64,000 bases of DNA. It comes from Acetivibrio mesophilus. Lineage in GTDB: Bacteria > Bacillota > Clostridia > Acetivibrionales > Acetivibrionaceae. Under the pieces are notes generated by a model. It did not search any database and had not been told where the DNA came from. It worked only from the letters and a program-made list of their open reading frames with translations. This document shows, in pieces, positions 19,051 through 28,052 of this stretch. The position numbers and the translations under genes were made by a program. Location: assembly GCF_004102745.1 (NCBI RefSeq), contig NZ_RLII01000001.1, positions 310,001 through 374,000 of the forward strand. Direction: 5' to 3'. Within the stretch, counting starts at the first letter, position 1, and each line of letters opens with the position of its first letter.

Positions 19051-19304
19051 CTTGGGGTTGACCTTTTAAAAAACGTAATGAATGTGTTTCATCCCTCTGA
19101 CATGACATTGTTGGAGTGGAGTTAGGAGATTAGATGTGATAATATATTAAATAGAGTAAAAACATGGATAATAATTACCGGGTATTGGATAGAAGGTATG
19201 TATAGTAAAAAGCTTAACTGGTAGCGAATTTTAAGGCTATAAATTAGGTTCCATGAAACTAGTATAGGTATATAAAGGAATTATGAATTTTAAGGGAGAT
19301 AAAA

Positions 19305-19733
19305 ATGATTAGAGGATTTAAGGATACTGATTTAAATAGTGTTATGAGATTATGGCTAGAGACCAATATCTCTGCCCATGGTTTTATTGATGAAAATTAT
19401 TGGAAAAGTAACTATGATAAAGTTAAACAAATGATGCCCAAGGCAACAATTTTTGTTTATGAGGAAAAATCTATAAAAGGCTTTGTTGGATTAAGTGGAA
19501 ACTATATAGCCGGAATATTTGTTGAGACAAACAGTCAATCAAAAGGAATAGGAAAGATTTTATTAGATTATATCAAGGAGAAAAATAAAGAGCTTTTTCT
19601 ACAGGTTTATAAGAAAAATGAAAGAGCCGTTAGTTTTTATCTAAGAGAAGGGTTCATTATTGAGAATGAACAAATTGATATAAATACAAATGAAACTGAA
19701 CTTGTTATGAGATGGGAAAATGATGCGAAGTAG
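19305..19733 (+). CDS. GNAT-family N-acetyltransferase
   Basis: 142 residues with AGGGAG before the ATG. GNAT signature: IAGIFVETNSQSKGIGKILLDYIKEK gives the acetyl-CoA pyrophosphate loop (Q/S-x-x-G-I-G) and VSFYLREGFI is the conserved end motif (YxxxGF). It resembles the YjaB/YjdJ type of single-domain acetyltransferases. The acceptor (antibiotic, amine or protein) is not predictable. It is transcribed alone. Confidence 0.88.
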   Translation: MIRGFKDTDLNSVMRLWLETNISAHGFIDENYWKSNYDKVKQMMPKATIFVYEEKSIKGFVGLSGNYIAGIFVETNSQSKGIGKILLDYIKEKNKELFLQVYKKNERAVSFYLREGFIIENEQIDINTNETELVMRWENDAK

Positions 19734-19866
19734 AGAGTAAATAATATTAACAGTTGGGTTAAGATGAGGGCATAGGTGTATACACAGTAAGACACATTAA
19801 TAAATATAACCCGAAATAACGGTAGGATTGAGTAATAAAAGCAATAAGTTGAGGAGGTTGCTTGCA

Positions 19867-20244
19867 ATGTGGTTTTGGACGATAATGTTCCTATGTAATC
19901 TAATGATTCCGGTTATTATGATTCTAGTGGGTTATATGATGTATAAGCATATACCGAAAAAAATAAATGGAATCTATGGGTATCGAACCAGCAGATCAAT
20001 GAAAAATGAGGATACTTGGAAATTTGCACATGATTGTTGTGGAAGGCTCTGGTTTAAGATAGGATTCATTTTGCTTATTCCTACAATAATAGCGATGTTG
20101 CCCTTTATTCATGGCGATATAAAGGCTGTTGGAATAGTGACAATGATAGTTCAAGGTGTGCAAGTCTTAACGTTGATTGGGTCTATATTTCCGGTAGAGT
20201 CTGCATTAAAAAAGAACTTTGATGATAATGGAAATAGTAGGTAA
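19867..20244 (+). CDS. SdpI-family membrane protein
   Basis: Start at ATG 19867 behind GAGGAGG; 125 residues with three membrane segments. The SdpI hallmark GIYGYRTSRSMKNEDTWKFAHD is present after the first helix. In Bacillus SdpI gives immunity to the SdpC toxin and acts as a signalling receptor; most clostridial relatives are uncharacterised. No toxin gene is adjacent. Confidence 0.8.
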   Translation: MWFWTIMFLCNLMIPVIMILVGYMMYKHIPKKINGIYGYRTSRSMKNEDTWKFAHDCCGRLWFKIGFILLIPTIIAMLPFIHGDIKAVGIVTMIVQGVQVLTLIGSIFPVESALKKNFDDNGNSR

Positions 20245-20319
20245 TAGAGGTAAGCTATTTGGTATGATACTATTGGTTTTTTATAAGGTATCTATACAAA
20301 AAAATGAACTTGTTTTTAC

Positions 20320-20369
20320 TCTACGAAGCGTAGAATCCGCATAAAATCACCATATTCTACGGACCGTGG
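20320..20369. promoter_or_regulatory. Two operator-like dyads upstream of XRE gene
   Basis: TCTACGAAGCGTAGA (20320-20334) is a perfect dyad; a second, weaker copy TCTACGGACCGTGGG lies at 20355-20369, 35 bases downstream. They sit just ahead of the XRE regulator gene, and may be its own binding sites. Confidence 0.5.
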
Positions 20370-20423
20370 GTGTGAATAATTACTCGTATATATAATAATG
20401 GAACTTGGGAAGGAGGAGGCTAT

Positions 20424-21029
20424 ATGGACCAGACTAAAATTGGGAGGTTTATTGCGCAGGAGCGAAAACGCAAAAATTTAACCCAAAAGCAATTAGCTGA
20501 ACTGCTGGGAATTAGCGATAAAACAATATCAAAATGGGAACGTGGAAACGGATTCCCCGAAGTTTCATTATTATTGCCGTTGTGCAGACAACTGGATATT
20601 TCACTTAATGAGCTTTTAACAGGTGAACGAGTATCCGAAGAAGAGTATCGGAAGAAAGCGGAGGAGAATATGGTGAATTTAGTTAGGGAAGCACAGGAAA
20701 GTAAAAAGAAAATAATATTATCTGCAATGGTTGCTGGATTGACTATTATTGCTGCAGTACCTATGTTTGTAATTGCGGGAACGATTCAGATGGAAAACTG
20801 GATACGTGTGCTACTGATAGTGATAGGAATTTTCGTAGTAACAGGCGGAATAGCTATCGCATGTATACTGGACCGTGAAGCCGGTGCATTTGAATGCCCT
20901 GAATGTGGTGAGCGTTTTGTACCTGACATGAAAGCTTATGTCATGGGTCCGCACACATTTACTAAACGTAAGCTTGTTTGCCCAAATTGTGGAGCGCACA
21001 AATATTGTAAGCATGTTCTTACCAGATAG
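20424..21029 (+). CDS. Membrane-anchored XRE-family regulator with zinc ribbon
   Basis: 201 residues, start ATG after GGAAGGAGGAGG. An XRE HTH at about 5-60 (LTQKQLAELLGISDKTISKWERGNGFP), a charged linker, two membrane helices at about 97-118 and 125-148, and a C-terminal zinc ribbon with CPECGERF and CPNCGAHKYC. This HTH-TM-TM layout is common in Firmicutes as membrane-tethered regulators of neighbouring membrane protein genes, here perhaps the SdpI-like gene. The ribbon end is less usual. Confidence 0.85.
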   Translation: MDQTKIGRFIAQERKRKNLTQKQLAELLGISDKTISKWERGNGFPEVSLLLPLCRQLDISLNELLTGERVSEEEYRKKAEENMVNLVREAQESKKKIILSAMVAGLTIIAAVPMFVIAGTIQMENWIRVLLIVIGIFVVTGGIAIACILDREAGAFECPECGERFVPDMKAYVMGPHTFTKRKLVCPNCGAHKYCKHVLTR

Positions 21030-21198
21030 GAAATCCCAGTTTTCATAAAAAATAATCAATATTTTGGATTGGTATAGTCCTTGGTACGCCATTATGATTC
21101 CTTTTTCCCATAACTAAAAAGGTGATGGGAGAAAATGAGGATTAAACGCAGAAAATATTTGGAGAAATGCTAAGAAAAATAACCGGAGGTGTTGAAAA

Positions 21199-21960
21199 AT
21201 GAAGCAGTGGTACGAAAAATTATTTGAGAATTATGGAGAGCAGTATGATAAAGAGTCTTTTACTCAGGGGACTAATGGTGAATGTGACTTTATCGAGAAA
21301 GAGCTTAACTATGATAAATCTTTAAAGATTATTGATGTTGGCTGCGGGACCGGCAGACATGCAATAGAACTCACAAAAAGAGGTTATTGTGTCACAGGAA
21401 TTGATTTGTCAGAATCTCAGCTAAAAAGAGCCCGGGAAAAAGCTGAGAATTTGAACCTAGAAATTGAGTTTTTAAAGCATGATGCTAGAAATCTACCCTT
21501 CAAAAATCAGTTTGATGTAGCCATTATGCTTTGTGAAGGCGGATTCCCTTTGATGGAAACCGATGAGATGAATTTTGAGATATTGGAAAATGTCACCAAA
21601 TCATTAAAGAGCTCTGCCAAATTCATATTTACTACTCTTAATGGTTTGTTTCCAATATTTCATTCCATTGATGCTTTTCATGAAAAAGACACGGATGAAG
21701 AAGGTGCACAATATAAAAGTAGCGGCTTTGATTTCATGACCATGAGGGATTACAATGTCACCACCTTTACTGATGATGATGGAAATGAACATAAGATTGA
21801 GTGCAATGAAAGATATTATATGCCAAGCGAGATAACCTGGCTTTTGAAATCTCTTGGCTTTAAAAGAATTGAAATATTCGGGGCTAAAATTGGGGCCTAT
21901 TCAAGAGAAGATAAGCTTACGACAGAAGATTTTGAGATGCTTGTTGTAGCTGAAAAATAA
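21199..21960 (+). CDS. Class I SAM-dependent methyltransferase
   Basis: 253 residues, ATG behind GGAGGT. Motif I IIDVGCGTGRHAIEL is at about 44-58 and the acidic loop GIDLSESQLKRAREKA follows; the C-terminal half resembles small-molecule methyltransferases of the UbiE/COQ5-like group. The substrate cannot be read from sequence. No operon partner. Confidence 0.85.
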   Translation: MKQWYEKLFENYGEQYDKESFTQGTNGECDFIEKELNYDKSLKIIDVGCGTGRHAIELTKRGYCVTGIDLSESQLKRAREKAENLNLEIEFLKHDARNLPFKNQFDVAIMLCEGGFPLMETDEMNFEILENVTKSLKSSAKFIFTTLNGLFPIFHSIDAFHEKDTDEEGAQYKSSGFDFMTMRDYNVTTFTDDDGNEHKIECNERYYMPSEITWLLKSLGFKRIEIFGAKIGAYSREDKLTTEDFEMLVVAEK

Positions 21961-22372
21961 TCAAGGCAAAGTTTATATTGATGGAAAAATCCGCAATTAC
22001 GATCTACGGATATTTGCTAATTAAGTTTGCTCCAAATATAGCAGCTTGAAAGGCAATCGTCATCAACCACATGTAAAGCATAATAAATTCAGACGTGGCA
22101 ATCGAAGAACACACTTTGCTAAAAAGTCCTTTTTGAATTCTGGAGCCAGCATCTATATTTTATTAGGAACATAAAAAAATGTGGATTGAGTGATTTCGTT
22201 TTTCAGAAATTTGAGAAATGGCCTCAATCGTTTCTCGAATATGACATTTTTAGCATAGTTGCCTGTTGCTATAAAAAGGATCATTAATAAAGAGCGAAAA
22301 TCAATGCCTATTATGTGAAACGGTGTTTATTGATTCTCTGTAATACTCAAAAATACTATATGGAGTAGGGTT
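21961..22372. other. Intergenic stretch with possible membrane-protein remnant
   Basis: No intact gene. On the minus strand a stop-free run ends at 22004 and reads TSEFIMLYMWLMTIAFQAA, which looks like the last membrane helix of a lost integral membrane protein. I cannot name the family. Confidence 0.3.
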
Positions 22373-23128
22373 ATGAATACAATAAAGAAAATGAAGATTG
22401 GAAAGAAAATCACAATAAGTTTTGCTTTGTTTTTGCTGATTATTATCTGCGCATTTTTGCTTTATACCTCAGACTATTATCATGCTGATGATATTGCAAT
22501 TCAGAAGGCAAGAATTGATGGAGATATAGATATATCGAATATAAACGGTGCACTCGTGTTTGATCCGGGCAACGCCGATACTGCACTGATATTTTATCCG
22601 GGAGGCAAGGTTGAATATACAGCCTACGAGCCACTGATGATCGAAATTGCGCAAAAGGGTATCCTTTGTATTCTGCCCAAAATGCCATTCAATTTAGCCG
22701 TATTTGACATAAATGCAGCGAATACGTATATTAGCCAAAATACTAAAATACTTCATTGGTATATAGGTGGACACTCGCTTGGAGGTAGCATGGCCGCAAG
22801 CTATGCTTCGAAAAACAGTGGCGAGATTGAAGGATTGGTTCTGCTGGCATCGTATTCAACAGCAGATATTTCGTCTAGTAACATCAGAGTGTTAAGTATA
22901 TACGGGAGTAAAGACGGGGTGATGAACAAGGAATCCTATCAGAAAAATAAAAGTAATTTGCCGGTGAATTTTACCGAGATAGTTTTGCAGGGGGGTAATC
23001 ATGCAGGTTTTGGATGTTATGGACCACAAAAAGGCGATGGGAATGCGGATATTACTTCTAAACAGCAGCAGATGGATACCGCCCAGGCCATTGCAGAATT
23101 CTGCCTAACAGCAAATAGTGATAGATGA
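22373..23128 (+). CDS. Membrane-anchored alpha/beta hydrolase
   Basis: 251 residues with an N-terminal signal anchor at about 13-32 and a hydrolase domain outside. The nucleophile elbow GGHSLGG gives Ser135; Asp181 (GSKDGV) and His210 (GGNHAGFG) complete a catalytic triad. The segment YASKNSGEIEGLVLLASYS is typical of the small Abhydrolase_5-type group in Firmicutes. Probable exported esterase or lipase-like enzyme, substrate unknown. ATG is preceded by a weak GGAGTAGGG. Confidence 0.83.
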   Translation: MNTIKKMKIGKKITISFALFLLIIICAFLLYTSDYYHADDIAIQKARIDGDIDISNINGALVFDPGNADTALIFYPGGKVEYTAYEPLMIEIAQKGILCILPKMPFNLAVFDINAANTYISQNTKILHWYIGGHSLGGSMAASYASKNSGEIEGLVLLASYSTADISSSNIRVLSIYGSKDGVMNKESYQKNKSNLPVNFTEIVLQGGNHAGFGCYGPQKGDGNADITSKQQQMDTAQAIAEFCLTANSDR

Positions 23129-23337
23129 GGTCTTTTTGGGAATGACTGGTTCTGGCTGCTTTCTGTGGGCGGTTTGAAGTTTCGCGGACTGGAGGGCAAC
23201 ATTTATCTATAACAGATGATTCGTTTTTGTCGAAAGGGAACACTGGGGAAAGGTGCTAAATAAGGAACTTTTATAGCCTTGGCAACAATAAAAAACTAAC
23301 TGACATAAAAGGGATTTCAACAGAAAGATAGAAGGAG

Positions 23338-24228
23338 TCAACTATTCCTCAAGCTTACTATTCTTTCAAACCAATATTCTATTTGAGATTTGTCAGGAGA
23401 GTTTTTTAAATAAACAAAACTAAAAGGATGACTAATATTTAAATCTCGTATTGGGATTTCCTTGAGGTATCCTTGAGATATTTCTTTTTTTACGGCTTCG
23501 CGGTACATAAAAGTGATACCAATATTTTGATGGCAAAATTCTTTAATAGCTTTCATATTACCGATCTCTATTGTCCTTTTAAAATCTTTGACACTAAGAT
23601 TTTGATTGTACAATGCTTGCTCTAGTATATGCCGGGTTCCACTGCCCGGTTCGCGCAGAATAAGGTTTTGATCGAGCAATTCTTGAAGATCGTTAGTTTT
23701 AGATGCTATTTCGTTATCAGGGGAACAGACGCCTAGATATTTTTCGTTGGATATTAGTTTAAACTCAAAGTACTTTCGGTCAAAATGCCCCTCCAGCAAG
23801 GCAAAGTCTATTTTTCCATCCAAAAGCATCTTCTGAAGAATATGAGTATTTTCTACATACATTGAAATATTAATTTCTGGGTCTTCTTTAAATATTTGAT
23901 ATAAAATAGGCGGAAGCATATATTCTCCAATAGTCAATGTCGCTCCAAAGTTTAACGGTTTAACTCTGTTTTTAATGCGCTGCAATAAGGGTAAAATTCG
24001 TTCTGAATTAGCCGTAAGTGTTTTTGCATATTTCTGCAATGCTTTACCTTCTTCTGTAAGAGCAAAGTTCTTTCCCTTTCCTGAAATCAAAGTCACTTGG
24101 TAATAATTCTCTAAAAATTGGATATGCTGTGAAACGGCGGGTTGGGTCATGTTTAATTTTTCGGCAGTTGCTGTATAATTGCAAGTTTCACAAAGTGTAA
24201 GGAATGTCTGTAATCTATGATCTAACAT
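23338..24228 (-). CDS. LysR-family transcriptional regulator
   Basis: 296 residues, with a winged HTH at 1-60 (NYTATAEKLNMTQPAVSQHIQFLENYYQVTLI) and a substrate-binding effector domain at about 88-292. GGAGGTAATAA precedes the start. It is divergent from the yeiH-like gene with 112 bases between them, the standard arrangement of a LysR regulator and its target; the AT-rich gap contains several TATA/ATAAA repeats that could be T-N11-A sites. Relatives include CysL/CbbR-type regulators of sulfur and carbon genes. Confidence 0.9.
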   Translation of the reverse strand: MLDHRLQTFLTLCETCNYTATAEKLNMTQPAVSQHIQFLENYYQVTLISGKGKNFALTEEGKALQKYAKTLTANSERILPLLQRIKNRVKPLNFGATLTIGEYMLPPILYQIFKEDPEINISMYVENTHILQKMLLDGKIDFALLEGHFDRKYFEFKLISNEKYLGVCSPDNEIASKTNDLQELLDQNLILREPGSGTRHILEQALYNQNLSVKDFKRTIEIGNMKAIKEFCHQNIGITFMYREAVKKEISQGYLKEIPIRDLNISHPFSFVYLKNSPDKSQIEYWFERIVSLRNS

Positions 24229-24340
24229 TTATTACCTCCATATAAATTTTATTTATATAAATATAAAATATTATAATTTTATTTTATAGAAATAAAGTGA
24301 TATATTCAAGTCATGGCTTTAATAAATTTGGAGGTGGATT

Positions 24341-25357
24341 ATGTTAAAGAAATTAAAAAACATAGTACCTGGGGTGATGCTTAGTGCTTGTGTTGCAATT
24401 ATTGCAATGTTTTTAAGCAGTCTAATTCCCGGGGATATTATAGGGGCCACTGTTATGGCTCTTTTAGTTGGGATGGCACTCAATCCAATATTGAATAGAT
24501 ACGATAAATTCAAAGTAGGGGTAAGTTATACAGGAAAGATGGTTCTTCGTATTGGTATCATACTTATGGGAGTTAATATGAATTTTTCAGAAGTTTTAAA
24601 TGTGGGAAAATACTCATTTTTTGTGATGATCTTCACTATGGCAACTGCATTTGGAGCGGGAAACTTGATAGGTAGAATATTTAATATGAACTGGAAACTC
24701 ACTAATCTGTTGTCAGTTAGTACAGCAATATGCGGTGGTTCTGCTGTGGCTACTGTAGCACCTGTTATCAAAGCAAAAGATGAAGATGTGGCCTATGCAA
24801 TTTCCTCAACATTCATATTTGATGTTCTAACGGTAGTTTTGATTCCATGGATTGGTATTGCCCTTGGTATGTCTAATGCAGGTTATGGTTTGTGGGTAGG
24901 TACTGCTGTTAATGATACATCATCAGTTGTAGCCGCAGGCTATGCTTTCTCTGAATTGGCAGGAAATACAGCAGTTATAGTAAAACTCACCAGAACACTG
25001 TTTATAATCCCATATGTATTAATATTCTCTATTATAACAGAAAGGTTGGAAGTAAAATCAGAGGGAGTGCATGGGCGTACATCTCTTAATATCAAGAAGA
25101 TTTTCCCGTACTTTATTATATTCTTTCTTGGTGTTGTAGCTCTCCGCAGTACAGGTATTATACCTAATATTCTAGTACCTGCGCTTTCAAAAACTTCGAA
25201 GTTTTGCATGATAATGGCTTTGTCGGCTATTGGATTAAAAACAAGTTTCAAGGATATCAGAGATATTGGGGTTAAGCCGATGATTCTTGGATTTATTGTA
25301 GATACTCTAGTAGTTTTTGTATCCATAGGTATTCAGATTGCAACAGGAAGATTTTAG
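24341..25357 (+). CDS. yeiH: YeiH-family putative sulfate exporter
   Basis: 338 residues with about ten membrane helices and AGGTGG before the ATG. Diagnostic stretches of this family are LVGMALNP, GVSYTGKMVLRIGIILMG, SVSTAICGGSAVATVAPVI and GTAVNDTSSVVAAGYAF. YeiH (UPF0324) proteins are conserved and usually sit next to a LysR gene, as here; a role in sulfite/sulfate or taurine-derived sulfur export has been proposed. It is likely controlled by the divergent regulator. Confidence 0.9.
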   Translation: MLKKLKNIVPGVMLSACVAIIAMFLSSLIPGDIIGATVMALLVGMALNPILNRYDKFKVGVSYTGKMVLRIGIILMGVNMNFSEVLNVGKYSFFVMIFTMATAFGAGNLIGRIFNMNWKLTNLLSVSTAICGGSAVATVAPVIKAKDEDVAYAISSTFIFDVLTVVLIPWIGIALGMSNAGYGLWVGTAVNDTSSVVAAGYAFSELAGNTAVIVKLTRTLFIIPYVLIFSIITERLEVKSEGVHGRTSLNIKKIFPYFIIFFLGVVALRSTGIIPNILVPALSKTSKFCMIMALSAIGLKTSFKDIRDIGVKPMILGFIVDTLVVFVSIGIQIATGRF

Positions 25358-25482
25358 ATAAACCTTTATTTAAGGATGGAGTTGTTAAGGCGGTAATATA
25401 TGGCGGACATGTTGGAGTTGATAACCTTAGATTGAAGTTGTAGAATAGACAACGGGCTGAGAAAAATTTTGGAGTGATATAT

Positions 25483-26610
25483 GTGAAGATTCTTTTTATC
25501 AACTTGCCGTATTATGGTCACTTTATGCCAACGATTGGACTTGTTCAGGAACTTATCAAACAGGGGTGTGCGGTAACATATCTGATGCCCTTTGACTGGA
25601 AGGAACGTGTATATGAAAGTGGTGCAGATTTTGCGGGCTATGAAAATCATCGGAAGCTTTCAGAACAGATAAAAAATGCGTATGCTGTTGCTGATAAAAT
25701 GGCAGAGCATTACGACCTCATCATCTATGAACAGTTTTTCTTTCTGGGAAAACATCTTGCAGAGAAGCATCGCAAACCCGTAGTTAGAATTTTTACTGCA
25801 CCTGTCACTAATGAAAATCTCATGCGGGAATACATTCGTGCTGGAGGACCGTTGGGAATATTCAAATATAAATGGATAGGTAAGCTTTGGACAAAAGAAA
25901 TCGCAAAAGGTATCCCGATGAAAACGGATTGTTGGCTTGATGAAATTGTCCAAAATCCTCCTGCATTAAATCTTGTGTATACCCTAAATGAGTATCAGCC
26001 CTATGCTGAGGATTTCCCGGAAGAACAGTACAAATTTCTCGGGGCATCTGTTTACGACAGGAGAGAGGAAGAAATTGATTTTAAGAAGACGAATTATCCG
26101 TTAATTTATATTTCTCTTGGCACGGTTGTAAAGGGTGCAGCATCCTTTTTCGGTAAATGTATAGAAGCTTTTAGGAATAAGCAGGTAGATGTAATTATGT
26201 CTGTCGGGAAAAGCTTCCCGATCCATAAACTTAAGCATATCCCAGAAAACTATAAAATCTACAATGTGACACCTCAATTGGCGGTATTGAAGCAGGCTGA
26301 TGTTTTTGTCACGCATGGAGGAATGAACAGCATTTCCGAGGCTATTGTGTGTGGGGTGCCGATGGTTGTAATTCCGTTTATGTCGGATCAGCCTACAAAT
26401 GCAAGGCGTATTGAAGAATTGGGGCTGGGAAAGAAACTGGATTATCGTTTGATTAATAGCGAATTACTAAGAACCACTGTTTTATCAGTTATGAACGATG
26501 AAGGAATATCAGCTAATGTTTTAAGGATGCAAAGAAAAATGCTTGATGCACCAGGGAATAAAGGTGGTGCGGCTATGATTATTGATTATTATAAAAGGAT
26601 TAGTCGATAA
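25483..26610 (+). CDS. MGT-family glycosyltransferase (GT1)
   Basis: The GTG at 25483 (TTGGAG upstream) is preferred over the in-frame GTG at 25474, which overlaps that site, giving 375 residues starting MKILFINLPYYGHFMPT. The GT-B fold shows the N-terminal acceptor half, and the C-terminal UDP-sugar site THGGMNSISEAIVCGVPMVV near 277-296, followed by DQPTNARRIEELGLG. The family glycosylates macrolides and other small molecules, often to inactivate antibiotics. It is not in a gene cluster, so a resistance or detoxification role is more likely than biosynthesis (inference). Confidence 0.87.
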   Translation: MKILFINLPYYGHFMPTIGLVQELIKQGCAVTYLMPFDWKERVYESGADFAGYENHRKLSEQIKNAYAVADKMAEHYDLIIYEQFFFLGKHLAEKHRKPVVRIFTAPVTNENLMREYIRAGGPLGIFKYKWIGKLWTKEIAKGIPMKTDCWLDEIVQNPPALNLVYTLNEYQPYAEDFPEEQYKFLGASVYDRREEEIDFKKTNYPLIYISLGTVVKGAASFFGKCIEAFRNKQVDVIMSVGKSFPIHKLKHIPENYKIYNVTPQLAVLKQADVFVTHGGMNSISEAIVCGVPMVVIPFMSDQPTNARRIEELGLGKKLDYRLINSELLRTTVLSVMNDEGISANVLRMQRKMLDAPGNKGGAAMIIDYYKRISR

Positions 26611-26658
26611 TCTGCTTTGTTTATTATATAATCTTTTAAGCAAAATGCTATTATATAT

Positions 26659-26871
26659 TTGAATTTGCGTGCGAAGGGCTATGATGTAACCTTTGTAAAA
26701 GCAGAAACTAAGACATGCGGTGTGGAATTGGCACCTAAGGGAATAAGAACAAATGCAATTCTTCCGGGAACAATCTTTTCGGAGATGATGCTCCGTGAGG
26801 GTGAATTCACAGAATTCACGATATCTAAGATTCCAATGGGGCGTGGTGGTGAACCAAGAGAAATTGGTTAA
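26659..26871 (+). pseudogene. Short-chain dehydrogenase remnant with internal deletion
   Basis: YDVTFVKAETK looks like the second strand of an SDR Rossmann fold, and VELAPKGIRTNAILPGTI is the family's conserved sequence after the active site. They are joined with more than 100 residues missing between, including the catalytic Tyr-x-x-x-Lys, and there is no N-terminal glycine motif. It ends early at 26871. Clearly a non-functional remnant. Confidence 0.7.
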
Positions 26872-27148
26872 CATATTCACTCATATCATAAATCATACAT
26901 CTCCATGTTAATTTTGTCCTATATATGAATATAGCTTTAATAAAGTGTATACCTTCATTATAAAATTATGTTATAATATCATATCATATTTAGAGGATGT
27001 TTTTGTATAATCAATATCAAGGTATATAAGGATTTGGAACTATTGCTGCTCAAGGACTAGGGATAAAAACTATCTTTTCTGCCTTTGGCGTTATGTGTAC
27101 AGAATGGGATTTGCCAGTTGCAAGTGCAGATGAACAGGGGGGGTTGTT
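26872..27148. other. Intergenic region before sigma-factor operon
   Basis: Contains TATAAT-like sequence near 26970 and a run of codons that ends at a stop at 27151 (reading AAQGLGIKTIFSAFGVMCTEW), which I cannot assign. This is where base composition shifts from AT-rich to more GC-rich. Confidence 0.35.
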
Positions 27149-27715
27149 ATAGCAAAAGAAGCAACAAACGAAGAGCTTTTTTCTGCCTACCTGGGTGGTG
27201 ACGGGAATGCCTTGCGCATTCTCATGGAACGCTACGGTGATGCTCTAACACTTTATATTAACGGTTACATACACGACATTCATGAGGCTGAGGATTTGAT
27301 GATTGATGCGTTTTCACGCATGATTATTGCTAAGCCTCGACTTACCCAAAACGGATTCAAGGCCTATCTGTATAAAACTGCTAGGAATCTTGCCCTGCGG
27401 CATGTGACAAAGCGCCGTCGCCATTGCATCTTTAGTCTTGAAGGCTTAGAAAATGAACCGGAAAGCGAAATTCTTGTGGAAACAGTGGTACAATCCGAGG
27501 AGCAAAGCCGCATCCTGCGAAAATGTATGGAACAGCTCAATCACGATTACTGCGAAGCGTTGTATTTGCTGTATTTTGAGAATATGAGCTATGCACAGGC
27601 GGCACAGGTCATGGGAAAGAGCATAAAACAAATCGATCATTTGCTGGAACGTGGCAAAAAAAGGCTACGACCACTATTGGAACGGGAGGGAATTACCGAT
27701 GCGAAATACAGATGA
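27149..27715 (+). CDS. Sigma-70 family (ECF-like) RNA polymerase sigma factor, apparent ATA start
   Basis: Region 2 (YINGYIHDIHEAEDLMIDAFSRMI) and region 4 (LNHDYCEALYLLYFENMSYAQAAQVMGKSIKQIDHLLERGKKRL) are both clear. The nearest usual start codon, TTG 27212, would cut into the first helix of region 2. In-frame sequence continues upstream as AKEATNEELFSAYLGGDGNA, preceded by ATA at 27149 with AGGGGGGG five bases ahead. So translation likely begins at ATA, or an ATG was mutated there. The protein would be 188 residues. It overlaps the next gene and heads an operon with small membrane proteins and a PrsW-like protease. Confidence 0.8.
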   Translation: MAKEATNEELFSAYLGGDGNALRILMERYGDALTLYINGYIHDIHEAEDLMIDAFSRMIIAKPRLTQNGFKAYLYKTARNLALRHVTKRRRHCIFSLEGLENEPESEILVETVVQSEEQSRILRKCMEQLNHDYCEALYLLYFENMSYAQAAQVMGKSIKQIDHLLERGKKRLRPLLEREGITDAKYR

Positions 27716-28052
27716 GCGGCTCGTAGCTGTGCAAAGGCGCGTGGAAGAATTGGAAAGGCAAAAAAGACAGCGTAAGTACCGTTATATAGGCTGGTCGGCT
27801 GTTGCTGCCTGTTTGATTATCATAGTGGGTACGGCAGTTGCAATGCCCGGGATCATGGCAGGGCTTTCCGAAAAGGACTATAACAATACCGGGATGATGG
27901 CAAGTATTTTTTCTGAGGGCAGAGTCCTTGGTTATATATTGATTGGACTTTTGGCTTTTGCACTCGGTGTATGTCTGACTATACTTTGTTTTCTCTTGCA
28001 GCCGAGAAGACAATGGGACAAGGGGGATTGTAACAATGATAGAACTCATTGA
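27699..28052 (+). CDS. Small two-helix membrane protein, possible anti-sigma factor
   Basis: Start ATG 27699 with GGGAGGGA upstream, inside the end of the sigma gene; 117 residues. A charged N-terminal segment of about 30 residues (VQRRVEELERQKRQRKY) is predicted to be coiled or helical and faces the cytoplasm, then come membrane helices at about 31-51 and 74-98. The position directly after an ECF-like sigma gene and the topology suggest an anti-sigma factor, but no zinc-binding anti-sigma motif is present. Its last helix resembles that of the protein at 29465-29755 (GY-L-G--AF-L----T-LC). Confidence 0.65.
   Translation: MRNTDERLVAVQRRVEELERQKRQRKYRYIGWSAVAACLIIIVGTAVAMPGIMAGLSEKDYNNTGMMASIFSEGRVLGYILIGLLAFALGVCLTILCFLLQPRRQWDKGDCNNDRTH

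Noticed and set aside
25359-25441. Frame reading DGVVKAVIYGGHVGVDNLRL after yeiH
   Set aside because: Too short and unassignable to any family; no start codon with ribosome site.
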